Part shown: positions 22,901 through 36,900 of the stretch, piece after piece
Numbering within the stretch: the first letter of the stretch is position 1
How the letters are laid out: every line of letters starts with the position of its first letter
From: Meandrina meandrites
Lineage: Eukaryota; Cnidaria; Anthozoa; Scleractinia; Meandrinidae
Direction: 5' to 3'
Assembly: GCA_963693305.1 (NCBI GenBank)
Contig: OY855904.1
Coordinates: forward strand, 41,881,304-41,945,303
Length of the DNA stretch: 64,000 nt
Notes under the pieces: generated by a model
What the model was told of the DNA's origin: nothing
Database searches by the model: none
Seen by the model: only the letters and a program-made list of their open reading frames with translations
Program-made: the position numbers and the translations under genes

Positions 22901-25338
22901 GTCGTCCATTTTTGGGGACAAAACGCATTTCTACAAATAAACTGGACATGCTAAATCGTCCATTTCGGGGACTAAGCGCATTTCTACAAAATAAACTGGA
23001 CATGCTAAATTGTCCATTTTCGGGGACAAAGTGCATTTCTACAAATAAACTGGACATACTAAATCGTCCATTTTCTGGGACAAAGCGAAGTTCTACAAAT
23101 AAACTGGACATGCTAAATCGTCCATTTTCGGGGACAAAGTCCTTTTCTACAAAATAAACTGGACATGCTAAATCGTCCATTTTCGGGGACAAAGTGCATT
23201 TCTACAAATAAACTGGACATGCTAAATCGTCCATTTTCGGGGACAAAGCGAAGTTCTACAAAGAAACTGGACATGCTAAATCGTCCATTTTCGGGGACAA
23301 AGCGCATTTCTACAAAATAAACTGGATATGCTAAATTATCCATTTTCGGGGACAAAGTGCATTTCTACAAATAAACTAGACATGCTAAATCGTCCATTTT
23401 CGGGGACAAAGTGCATTTCTACAAAATAAACTGGACATGCTAAATCGTCCATTTTCGGGGAAAAAGTGCATTTCTACAAAATAAACTGGACATGCTAAAT
23501 TGTCCATTTTCGGGGACAAAGTGCATTTCTACAAAATAAACTGCACATGCTAAATCGTCCATTTTCGGGGACAAAGCGCATTTCTACAAAATAAACTGGA
23601 CATGCTAAATCGTCCATTTTCGGGGACAAAGTGCATTTCTACAAATAAACTGGACATGCTAAATCGTCCATTTTCGGGGACTAAGCGCATTCCTACAAAA
23701 TAAACTGGACATGCTAAGTCGTCCATTTTTGGGGACAAAACGCATTTCTACAAATAAACTGGACATGCTAAATCGTCCATTTCGGGGACTAAGCGCATTT
23801 CTACAAAATAAACTGGACATGCTAAATCGTCTATTTTAGGGGACAAAGCGCAATTCTACGAATAAACTGGACATGCTAAATCGTCCATTTTCGGGGACTA
23901 AGCGCAGTTCTACAAATAAACTGGACATGCTAAATCGTCCATTTTCGTGGACAAAGTGCATTTCTACAAATAAACTAGACATGCTAAATCGTCCATTTTT
24001 GGGGACAAAACGCATTTTTACAAATAAACTGGACAAGCTAAATCGTCCATTTTCGGGGACAAAGCGCAATTCTACGAATAAACTGGACATGCTAAATCGT
24101 CCATTTTCGGGGACTAAGCGCAGTTCTACCAATAAACTGGACATGCTAAATCGTCCAATTTCGGGGACAAAGTGCAGTTCTACAAATAAACTAGACATGC
24201 TAATTCGTCCATTTTGGAGGACAAAGTGCATTTCTACAAATAAACTGGACATGCTAAATCGTCCATTTTCGCGGACTAAGCGCATTTCTACAAAATAAAC
24301 TGCACATGATAAATCGTCCATTTTCGGGGACAAAGTGCATTTCTACAAATAAACTAGACATGCTAAATCGTCCATTTCAAGGACTAAGCGCATTTCTACA
24401 AATAAACTGGACAAGCTAAATCGTCCATTTTCGGGGACAAAGCGCAATTCTACGAATAAACTGGACGTGCTAAATCGTCCATTTTCGGGGACTAAGCGCA
24501 GTTCTACCAATAAACTGGACATGCTAAATCGTCCAATTTCGGGGACAAAGTGCAGTTCTACAAATAAACTAGACATGCTAATTCGTCCATTTTGGAGGAC
24601 AAAGTGCATTTCTACAAATAAACTGGACATGCTAAATCGTCCATTTTCGGGGACAAAGCGCAGTTCTAGAAATAAACTGGACATGCTAAATCGTCCATTT
24701 TCGGGGACAAAGCGCAGTTCTACAAATAAACTGGACATGCTAAATAATCCATTTTCGGGGACTAAGCGCATTTCTACAAAGTAAACTGGATATGCTAAAT
24801 CGTCTATTTTTGGAGACAAAGCGTATTTCTACAAATAAACTGGACATGCTAAATCGTCCATTTTCGGGGACAAAGTGCAGTTCTACAAATAAACTGGACA
24901 TGCTAAATCGTCCATTTTCGGGGACTAAGCGCAATTCTACAAGTAAACTGGACATGCTAAATCGTCCATTTTCGGGGACTAAGCGAAGTTCTACCTACAA
25001 ACTGGACATGCTAAATCGTCCATTTTCGGGGACAAAGTGCAGTTCTACAAATAAACTAGACATGCTAAATCGTCCATTTTCAGGGGACAAAGTGCATTTC
25101 TACAAATAAACTGGACATGCTAAATCGTCTATTTTCGGGGACAAAGCGCATTTCTACAAATAAACTAGACATCCTAAATCGTCCATTTTCGGGGACAAAG
25201 TGCATTTCTACAAATAAACTGGACATGCTAAATTGTCCATTTTCGGGGACAAAGTGCATTTCTACAAATAAACTGGACATGCTAAATCGTCCATTTTCGG
25301 GGACAAAGCGAAGTTCTACAAATAAAGTGGACATGCTA

Positions 25339-26881
25339 AATCGTCCATTTTCGGGGACAAAGCGCATTTCTACAAAATAAACTGGACATGCTAAATTGTC
25401 CATTTTCGGGGACAAAGTGCATTTCTACAAATAAACTGGACATGCTAAATCGTCCATTTTCGGGGAGAAAGTGGATTTCTACAGATAAACTAGACATGCT
25501 AATTCGTCCATTTTCGAGGACAAAGTGCATTTCTACAAATAAACTGGACATGCTTAATCGTTCATTTTCGGGGACAAAGCGCATTTCTACAAAATAAACT
25601 GGACATGCTAAATTGTCCATTTTCGGGGACAAAGTGCATTTCTACAAATAAACTGGACATGCTAAATCGTCCATTTTCTGGGACAAAGCGAAGTTCTACA
25701 AATAAACTGGACATGCTAAATCGTCCATTTTCGGGGACAAAGTCCTTTTCTACAAAATAAACTGGACATGCTAAATCGTCCATTTTCGGGGACAAAGTGC
25801 ATTTCTACAAATAAACTGGACATGCTAAATCGTCCATTTTCGGGGACAAAGCGAAGTTCTACAAATAAACTGGACATGCTAAATCGTCCATTTTCGGGGA
25901 CAAAGCGCATTTCTACAAAATAAACTGGACATGCTAAATTATCCATTTTCGGGGACAAAGTGCATTTCTACAAATAAACTAGACATGCTAAATCGTCCAT
26001 TTTCGGGGACAAAGTGCATTTCTACAAATAAACTGGACATGCTAAATCGTCCATTTTCGGGAACAAAGTGCATTTCTACAAAATAAACTGGACATGCTAA
26101 ATCGTCCATTTTCGGGGACAAAGTGCATTTCTACAAATAAACTGGACATGCTAAATCGTCCATTTTCGGGGACAAAGTGCATTTCTACAAATAAACTGGA
26201 CATGCTAAATCGTCCATTTTCGGGGAGAAAGTGGATTTCTACAGATAAACTAGACATGCTAATTCGTCCATTTTCGAGGACAAAGTGCATTTCTACAAAT
26301 AAACTGGACATGCTTAATCGTTCATTTTCGGGGACAAAGCGCATTTCTACAAAATAAACTGGACATGCTAAATTGTCCATTTTCGGGGACAAAGTGCATT
26401 TCTACAAATAAACTGGACATGCTAAATCGTCCATTTTCTGGGACAAAGCGAAGTTCTACAAATAAACTGGACATGCTAAATCGTCCATTTTCGGGGACAA
26501 AGTCCTTTTCTACAAAATAAACTGGACATGCTAAATCGTCCATTTTCGGGGACAAAGTGCATTTCTACAAATAAACTGGACATGCTAAATCGTCCATTTT
26601 CGGGGACAAAGCGAAGTTCTACAAATAAACTGGACATGCTAAATCGTCCATTTTCGGGGACAAAGCGCATTTCTACAAAATAAACTGGACATGCTAAATT
26701 ATCCATTTTCGGGGACAAAGTGCATTTCTACAAATAAACTAGACATGCTAAATCGTCCATTTTCGGGGACAAAGTGCATTTCTACAAATAAACTGGACAT
26801 GCTAAATCGTCCATTTTCGGGAACAAAGTGCATTTCTACAAAATAAACTGGACATGCTAAATCGTCCATTTTCGGGGACAA
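25339..26881. repeat. 760-bp tandem duplication inside the satellite
   Basis: A block of 14 monomers is repeated with an exact 760-bp offset: the monomer patterns ending at 25632, 25795, 25958 and 26121 recur at 26392, 26555, 26718 and 26881. Confidence 0.85.
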
Positions 26882-29800
26882 AGTGCATTTCTACAAATAA
26901 ACTGGACATGCTAAATCGTCCATTTTCGGGGACAAAGTGCATTTCTACAAATATACTAGACATGGTAAATCGTCCATTTTCGGGAACAAAGTGCATTTCT
27001 ACAAAATAAACTGGACATGCTAAATCGTCCATTTTCGGGGACAAAGCGCATTTCTACAAAATAAACGTGACATGCTAAATTGTCCATTTTCGGGGACAAA
27101 GTGCATTTCTACAAATAAACTGGACATGCTAAATCGTCCATTTTCGTTGACAAAGTGCTTTTCTACAAAATAAACTGGACATGCTAAATCGTCCATTTTC
27201 GGGGACAAAGTGTATTTTTACAAATAAACTGGACATGCTAAATCGTCCATTTTCGGGGACAAAGCGAAGTTCTACAAATAAACTGGACATGCTAAATCGT
27301 CCATTTTCGGGGACAAAGCGCATTTCTACAATATAAACTGGACATGCTAAATTGTCCATTTTCGGGGACGAAGTGCATTTCTACAAATAAACTAGACATG
27401 CTAAATCGTCCATTTTCGGGGACAAAGTGCATTTCTACAAATAAACTGGACATGCTAAATCGTCCCTTTTTGGGGGACAAAGTGCATTTCTACAAATCAA
27501 CTAGACATGCTAAATCGTCCATTTTCGGAACAAAGTGCATTTCTACAAAATAAACTGCACATGCTAAATCGTCCATTTTCGGGGACAAAGTGCATTTCTA
27601 CAAATAAACTGGAGATGCTAAATCGTCTATTTTCGGGGACAAAGCGCATTTCTACAAAATAAGCTGGACATGCTAAATTGTCCATTTTCGGGGACAAAGT
27701 GCATTTCTAGAAAATAAACTGGAGATGCTAAATCGTCCATTTTCGGGGACAAAGTGCATTTCTACAAATAAACTAGACATGCTAAATCGTCCATTTTCGG
27801 GGACAAAGCGCATTTTTACAAATAAACTAGACATGCTAAATCGTCCATTTTCGGGAACAAAGAGCATTTCTACAAAATAAACTGGACATGCTAAATCGCC
27901 CATATTCGGGGACAAAGTGCATTTCTACAAATAAACTGGAGATGCTAAATCGTCCATTTTCGGGGACAAAGCACATTTCTACAAAATAAACTGGTCATGC
28001 TAAATTGTCCATTTTCGGGGACAAAGTGCATTTCTACAAAATAAACTGGACATGCTAAATCGTCCATTTTCGGGGCCAAAGTGCATTTCTACAAATAAAC
28101 TGGACATGCTAAATCGTCCATTTTCGGGGACAAAGTGCATTTCTAGAAATAAACTAGACATGCTAAATCGTCCATTTTCGGGAACAAAGTGCATTTCTAC
28201 AATATAAACTGGACATGCTAAATTGTCCATTTTCGGGGACGAAGTGCATTTCTACAAATAAACTAGACATGCTAAATCGTCCATTTTCGGGGACAAAGTG
28301 CATTTCTACAAAATAAACTGGACATGCTAAATCGTCCGTTTTCGGGGACAAAGTGCATTTCTACAAATAAACTGGACATGCTAAATCGTCCATTTTCGGG
28401 GACAAAGTGCATTTCTACAAATAAACTACACATGCTAAATCGTCCATTTTCGGGAACAAAGTGCATTTCTACAAAATAAAGTGGACATGCTAAATCGTCC
28501 ATTTTCGGGAACAAAGAGCATTTCTACAAAATAAACTGGACATGCTAAATCGTCCATTTTCGGGGACAAAGTTTATTTCTACAAATAAACTGGACATGCT
28601 AAATCGTCCCTTTTTGGGGGACAAAGTGCATTTCTACAAATCAACTAGACATGCTAAATCGTCCATTTTCGGAACAAAGTGCATTTCTACAAAATAAACT
28701 GCACATGCTAAATCGTCCATTTTCGGGGACAAAGTGCATTTCTACAAATAAACTGGAGATGCTAAATCGTCCATTTTCGGGGACAAAGCGCATTTCTACA
28801 AAATAAGCTGGACATGCTAAATTGTCCATTTTCGGGGACAAAGTGCATTTCTACAAAATAAACTGGACATGCTAAATCGTCCATTTTCGGGGACGAAGCG
28901 CATTTTTACAAATAAACTAGACATGCTAAATCGTCCATTTTCGGGAACAAAGTGCATTTCTACAAAATAAACTGGACATGCTTAATCGTCCATTTTTGGG
29001 GACAAAGTGCATTTCTACAAATAAACTGGAGATGCTAAATCGTCCATTTTCGGGGACAAAGCGCATTTCTACAAAATAAACTGGACATGCTAAATTGTCC
29101 ATTTTCGGGGACAAAGTGCATTTTTACAAATAACCTGGACATGCTAAATCGTCCATTTTCGGGGACAAAGTGCATTTCTACAAATCAACTAGACATGCTA
29201 AATCGTCCATTTTCGGGAACAAAGTGCATTTCTACAAAATAAACTGGACATGCTAAATCGTCCGTTTTCGGGGACAAAGTGCATTTCTACAAATAAACTG
29301 GACATGCTAAATCGTCCATTTTCGGGGACAAAGTGCATTTCTACAAATAAACTAGACATGCTAAATCGTCCATTTTCGGGAACAAAGTGCATTTCTACAA
29401 AATAAACTGGACATGCTAAATCGTCCATTTTCGGGAACAAAGAGCATTTCTACAAAATAAACTGGACATGCTAAATCGTCCATTTTCGGGGACAAAGTGC
29501 ATTTCTACAAATAAACTGGACATGCTAAATCGTCCATTTTCGGGGACAAAGTGCATTTCTACAAATAAACTAGACATGCTAAATCGTCCATTTTCGGGAA
29601 CAAAGTGCATTTCTACAAAATAAACTGGACATGCTAAATCGTCCATTTTCGGGGACAAAGTGCATTTCTACAAATAAACTAGACATGCTAAATCGTCCAT
29701 ATTCGGGGACAAAGTGCATTTCTACAAATAAACTAGAGATGCTAAATCGTCCATTTTCGGGGACAAAGCACATTTCTACAAAATAAACTGGTCATGCTAA

Positions 29801-30069
29801 ATTGTCCATTTTCGGGGACAAAGTGCATTTCTACAAAATAAACTGCACATGCTAAATCGTCCATTTTCGGGGACAAAGTGCATTTCTACAAATAAACTGG
29901 AAATGCTAAATCGTCCATTTTCGTGGACAAAGCGCATTTCTTCAAAATAAACTGGACATGCTAAATCGTCCATTTTCGGAGACAAAGTGCATTTCTACAA
30001 ATAAACTAGACATGCTAAATCGTCCATTTTCAAGAACAAAGTGCATTTCTACAAAATAAACTGGACATG

Positions 30070-30964
30070 CTAAATCGTCCATTTTCGGGAACAAAGTGCA
30101 TTTCTACAAAATAAACTGGACATGCTAAATCGTCCATTTTCGGGGACAAATTGCATTTCTACAAATAAACTGGACATGCTAAATCGTCCATTTTCGGGGA
30201 CAAAGTGCATTTCTACAAATAACCTGGACATGCTAAATCGTCCATTTTCGGGGACAAAGTGCATTTCTACAAATAACCTGGACGTGCTAAATCGTCCATT
30301 TTCGGAAACAAAGTGCATTTCTACAAAATAAACTGGACATGATAAATCGTCCGTTTTCGGGGACAAAGTGCATTTCTAAAAATAAACTGGATATGCTAAA
30401 TCGTCCATTTTCGGGGACAAAGTGCATTTCTACAAATAAACTAGACATGCTAAATCGTCCATTTTCGGGAACAAAGTGCATTTCTACAAAATAAACTGGA
30501 CATGCTAAATCGTCCATTTTCGGGAACAAAGTGCATTTCTACAAAATAAACTGGACATGCTAAATCGTCCATTTTCGGGGACAAATTGCATTTCTACAAA
30601 TAAACTGGACATGCTAAATCGTCCATTTTCGGGGACAAAGTGCATTTCTACAAATAACCTGGACATGCTAAATCGTCCATTTTCGGGGACAAAGTGCATT
30701 TCTACAAATAACCTGGACGTGCTAAATCGTCCATTTTCGGAAACAAAGTGCATTTCTACAAAATAAACTGGACATGATAAATCGTCCGTTTTCGGGGACA
30801 AAGTGCATTTCTAAAAATAAACTGGATATGCTAAATCGTCCATTTTCGGGGACAAAGTGCATTTCTACAAATAAACTAGACATGCTAAATCGTCCATTTT
30901 CGGGAACAAAGTGCATTTCTACAAAATAAACTGGACATGCTAAATCGTCCATTTTCGGGAACAA
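30070..30964. repeat. 435-bp tandem duplication inside the satellite
   Basis: An eight-monomer block is repeated with a 435-bp offset: the patterns at 30070-30366 and 30287-30529 recur unchanged at 30505-30801 and 30722-30964. Confidence 0.85.
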
Positions 30965-33900
30965 AGAGCATTTCTACAAAATAAACTGGACATTATAAAT
31001 CGTCCATTTTCGGGGACAAAGTGCATTTCTACAAATAAACTGGACATGCTAAATCGTCCATTTTCGGGGACAAAGTGCATTTCTACAAATAAACTAGACA
31101 TGCTAAATCGTCCATTTTCGGGAACAAAGTGCATTTCTACAAAATAAACTGGACATGCTAAATCGTCCATTTTCGGGAACAAAGAGCATTTCTACAAAAT
31201 AAACTGGACATGCTAAATCGTCCATATTTGGGGACAAAGTGCATTTCTACAAATAAACTGGAGATGCGAAATCGTCCATTTTCGGGGACAAAGCACATTT
31301 CTACAAAATAAACTGGTCATGCTAAATTGTCCATTTTCGGGGACAAAGTGCATTTCTACAAAATAAACTGCACATGCTAAATCGTCCATTTTCGGGGACA
31401 AAGTGCATTTCTACAAATAAACTGGAGATGCTAAATCGTCCATTTTCGTGGACAAAGCGCATTTCTTCAAAATAAACTGGACATGCTAAATCGTCCATTT
31501 TCGGGGACAAAGTGCATTTCTACAAAATAAACTGCACATGCTAAATCGTCCGTTTTCGGGGACAAATTGCATTTCTACAAATAAACTGGACATGCTAAAT
31601 CGTCCATTTTCGGAGACAAAGTGCATTTCTACAAATAAACTAGACATGCTAAATCGTCCATTTTCGGGAACAAAGTGCATTTCTACAAAATAAACTGGAC
31701 ATGCTAAATCGTCCATTTTCGGGAACAAAGTGCATTTCTACAAAATAAACTGGACATGCTAAATCGTCCATTTTCGGGGACAAATTGCATTTCTACAAAT
31801 AAACTGGACATGCTAAATCGTCCATTTTCGGGGACCAAGTGCATTTCTACAAATAAACTACACATGCTAAATCGTCCATTTTCGGGAACAAAGTGCATTT
31901 CTACAAAATAAACTGGACATGCTAAATCGTCCATTTTCGGGAACAAAGAGCATTTCTACAAAATAAACTGGACATGCTAAATCGTCCATATTCGGGGACA
32001 AAGTGCATTTCTACAAATAAACTGGAGATGCTAAATCGTCCATTTTCGGGGACAAAGTGCATTTCTACAAATAAACTGGAGATGCTAAATCGTCCATTTT
32101 CGGGGACAAAGCGCATTTCTACAAAATAAACTGGACATGCTAAATTGTCCATTTTCGGGGACAAAGTGCATTTCTACAAAATAAACTGCACATGCTAAAT
32201 CGTCCATTTTCGGGGACAAAGTGCATTTCTACAAATAAACTGGACATGCTAAATCGTCCCTTTTCGGGGCCAAAGTGCATTTCTACAAATAAACTAGACA
32301 TGCTAAATCGTCCATTTTCGGGAACAAAGTGCATTTCTACAAAATAAACTGGACATGCTTAATCGTCCATTTTCGGGGACAAAGCGAAGTTCTACAAATA
32401 AACTGGACATGCTAAATCGTCCATTTTCGGGGACAAAGCGCATCCCTACAAAATAAACTGGACATGCTAAATTATCCATTTTCGGGGACAAAGTGCATTT
32501 CTACAAATAAACTAGACATGCTAAATCGTCCATTTTCGGGAACAAAGTGCATTTCTACAAAATAAACTGGACATGCTAAATCGTCCATTTTCGGGGACAA
32601 AGTGCATTTCTACAAATAAACTGGACATGCTAAATCGTCCATTTTCGGGGACAAAGTGCATTTCTACAAATAAACTAGACATGGTAAATCGTTCATTTTC
32701 GGGAACAAAGTGCATTTCTACAAAATAAACTGGACATGCTAAATCGTCCATTTTCGGGGACAAAGTGTATTTTTACAAATAAACTGGACATGCTAAATCG
32801 TCCATTTTCGGGGACAAAGCGAAGTTCTACAAATAAACTGGACATGCTAAATCGTCCATTTTCGGGGACAAAGCGAAGTTCTACAAATAAACTGGACATG
32901 CTAAATCGTCCATTTTCGGGGACAAAGCGCATTTCTACAAAATAAACTGGACATGCTAAATTATCCATTTTCGGGGACAAAGTGCATTTCTAAAAATAAA
33001 CTAGACATGCTAAATCGTCCATTTTCGGGGACAAAGTGCATTTCTACAAATAAACTGGACATGCTAAATCGTCCCTTTTTGGGGGACAAAGTGCATTTCT
33101 ACAAATCAACTAGGCATGCTAAATCGTCCATTTTCGGAACAAAGTGCATTTCTACAAAATAAACTGCACATGCTAAATCGTCCATTTTCGGGGACAAAGT
33201 GCATTTCTACAAATAAACTGGAGATGCTAAATCGTCCATTTTCGGGCACAAAGCGCATTTCTACAAAATAAGCTGGACATGCTAAATTGTCCATTTTCGG
33301 GGCAAAGTGCATTTCTACAAAATAAACTGGAGATGCTAAATCGTCCATTTTCGGGGACAAAGTGCATTTCTACAAATAAACTAGACATGCTAAATCGTCC
33401 ATTTTCGGGGACAAAGCGCATTTTTACAAATAAACTAGACATGCTAAATCGTCCATTTTCGGGAACAAAGTGCATTTCTACAAATAAACTAGACATGGTA
33501 AATCGTCCATTTTCGGGGACAAAGTGCATTTCTACAAAATAAACTGGACATGCTAAATCGTCCATTTTCGGGGACAAAGTGCTTTTCTACAAAATAAACT
33601 GGACATGCTAAATCGTCCGTTTTCGGGGACAAAGTGCATTTCTACAAATAAACTGGACATGCTAAATCGTCCATTTTCGGGGACAAAGTGCATTTCTAGA
33701 AATAAACTGGACATGCTAAATCGTCCATTTTCGGGGACAAAGTGCATTTCTACAAATAAAGTAGACATGCTAAATCGTCCATTTTCGGGAACAAAGTGCA
33801 TTTCTACAAAATAAACTGGACATGCTAAATCGTCCATTTTCGGGGACAAAGTGCTTTTCTACAAAATAAACTGGACATGCTAAATCGTCCATTTTCGGGG

Positions 33901-36900
33901 ACAAAGTGTATTTTTACAAATAAACTGGACATGCTAAATCGTCCATTTTCGGGGACAAAGCGAAGTTCTACAAATAAACTGGACATGCTAAATCGTCCAT
34001 TTTCGGGGACAAAGCGCATTTCTACAATATAAACTGGACATGCTAAATTGTCCATTTTCGGGGACGAAGTGCATTTCTACAAATAAACTAGACATGCTAA
34101 ATCGTCCATTTTCGGGGACAAAGTGCATTTCTACAAAATAAACTGGACATGCTAAATCGTCTATTTTCGGGGACAAAGTGCATTTCTACAAATAAACTGG
34201 ACATGCTAAATCGTCCCTTTTTGGGGGACAAAGTGCATTTCTACAAATAAACTAGACATGCTAAATCGTCCATTTTCGGGGACAAAGCGCATTTTTACAA
34301 ATAAACTAGACATGCTAAATCGTCCATTTTCGGGGACAAAGTGCATTTCTACAAAATAAACTGGACATGCTAAATCGTCCATTTTCGGGGACAAAGTGCA
34401 TTTCTACAAATAAACTAGACATGCTAAATCGTCCATTTTCGGGGACAAAGTGCATTTCTACAAAATAAACTGGACATGCTAAATCGTCCATTTTCGGGGA
34501 CAAAGTGCATTTCTACAAATAAACTAGACATGCTAAATCGTCCATTTTCGGGAACAAAGTGCATTTCTACAATATAAACTGGACATGCTAAATTGTCCAT
34601 TTTCGGGGACGAAGTGCATTTCTACAAATAAACTAGACATGCTAAATCGTCCATTTTCGGGGACAAAGTGCATTTCTACAAAATAAACTGGACATGCTAA
34701 ATCGTCCATTTTCGGGGACAAAGTGCATTTCTACAAATAAACTGGACATGCTAAATCGTCCCTTTTTGGGGGACAAAGTGCATTTCTACAAATCAACTAG
34801 ACATGCTAAATCGTCCATTTTCGGAACAAAGTGCATTTCTACAAAATAAACTGCACATGCTAAATCGTCCATTTTCGGGGACAAAGTGCATTTCTACAAA
34901 TAAACTGGAGATGCTAAATCGTCCATTTTCGGGGACAAAGCGCATTTCTACAAAATAAGCTGGACATGCTAAATTGTCCATTTTCGGGGACAAAGTGCAT
35001 TTCTACAAAATAAACTGGAGATGCTAAATCGTCCATTTTCGGGGACAAAGTGCATTTTTACAAATAAACTAGACATGCTAAATCGTCCATTTTCGGGAAC
35101 AAAGTGCATTTCTACAAAATAAACTGGACATGCTTAATCGTCCATTTTCGGGGACAAAGTGCATTTCTACAAATAAACTGGAGATGCTAAATCGTCCATT
35201 TTCGGGGACAAAGCGCATTTCTACAAAATAAACTGGACATGCTAAATTGTCCATTTTCGGGGACAAAGTGCATTTCTACAAATAACCTGGACATGCTAAA
35301 TCGTCCATTTTCGGGGACAAAGTGCATTTCTACAAATCAATTAGACATGCTAAATCGTCCATTTTCGGGAACAAAGTGCATTTCTACAAAATAAACTGGA
35401 CATGCTAAATCGTCCGTTTTCGGGGACAAAGTGCATTTCTACAAATAAACTGGACATGCTAAATCGTCCATTTTCGGGGACAAAGTGCATTTCTACAAAT
35501 AAACTAGACATGCTAAATCGTCCATTTTCGGGAACAAAGTGCATTTCTACAAAATAAACTGGACATGCTAAATCGTCCATTTTCGGGAACAAAGAGCATT
35601 TCTACAAAATAAACTGGACATGCTAAATCGTCCATTTTCGGGGACAAAGTGCATTTCTACAAATAAACTAGACATGCTAAATCGTCCATTTTCGGGAACA
35701 AAGTGCATTTCTACAAAATAAACTGGACATGCTAAATCGTCCATTTTCGGGAACAAAGAGCGTTTCTACAAAATTAACTGGACATGCTAAATCGTCCATA
35801 TTCGGGGACAAAGTGCATTTCTACAAATAAACTGGAGATGCTAAATCGTCCATTTTCGGGGACAAAGCACATTTCTACAAAATAAACTGGTCATGCTAAA
35901 TTGTCCATTTTCGGGTACAAAGTGCATTTCTACAAAATAAACTGCACATGCTAAATCGTCCATTTTCGGGGACAAAGTGCATTTCTACAAATAAACTGGA
36001 GATGCTAAATCGTCCATTTTCGTGGACAAAGCGCATTTCTTCAAAATAAACTGGACATGCTAAATCGTCCATTTTCGGAGACAAAGTGCATTTCTACAAA
36101 TAAACTAGACATGCTAAATCGTCCATTTTCGGGAACAAAGTGCATTTCTACAAAATAAACTGGACATGCTAAATCGTCCATTTTCGAGAACAAAGTGCAT
36201 TTCTACAAAATAAACTGGACATGCTAAATCGTCCATTTTCGGGGACAAATTGCATTTCTACAAATAAACTGGACATGCTAAATCGTCCATTTTCGGGGAC
36301 AAAGTGCATTTCTACAAATAACCTGGACATGCTAAATCGTCCATTTTCGGGGACAAAGTGCATTTCTACAAATCAACTAGACATGCTAAATCGTCCATTT
36401 TCGGAAACAAAGTGCATTTCTACAAAATAAACTGGACATGCTAAATCGTCCATTTTCGGGGACAAAGTGCATTTCTAAAAATAAACTGGACATGCTAAAT
36501 CGTCCATTTTCGGGGACAAAGTGCATTTCTACAAATAAACTAGACATGCTAAATCGTCCATTTTCGGGAACAAAGTGCATTTCTACAAAATAAACTGGAC
36601 ATGCTAAATCGTCCATTATCGGGAACAAAGAGCATTTCTACAAAATAAACTGGACATGCTAAATCGTCCATTTTCGGGGACAAAGTGCATTTCTACAAAT
36701 AAACTGGACATGCTAAATCGTCCATTTTCGGGGACAAAGTGCATTTCTACAAATAAACTAGACATGCTAAATCGTCCATTTTCGGGAACAAAGTGCATTT
36801 CTACAAAATAAACTGGACATGCTAAATCGTCCATTTTCGGGAACAAAGAGCATTTCTACAAAATAAACTGGACATGCTAAATCGTCCATATTTGGGGACA

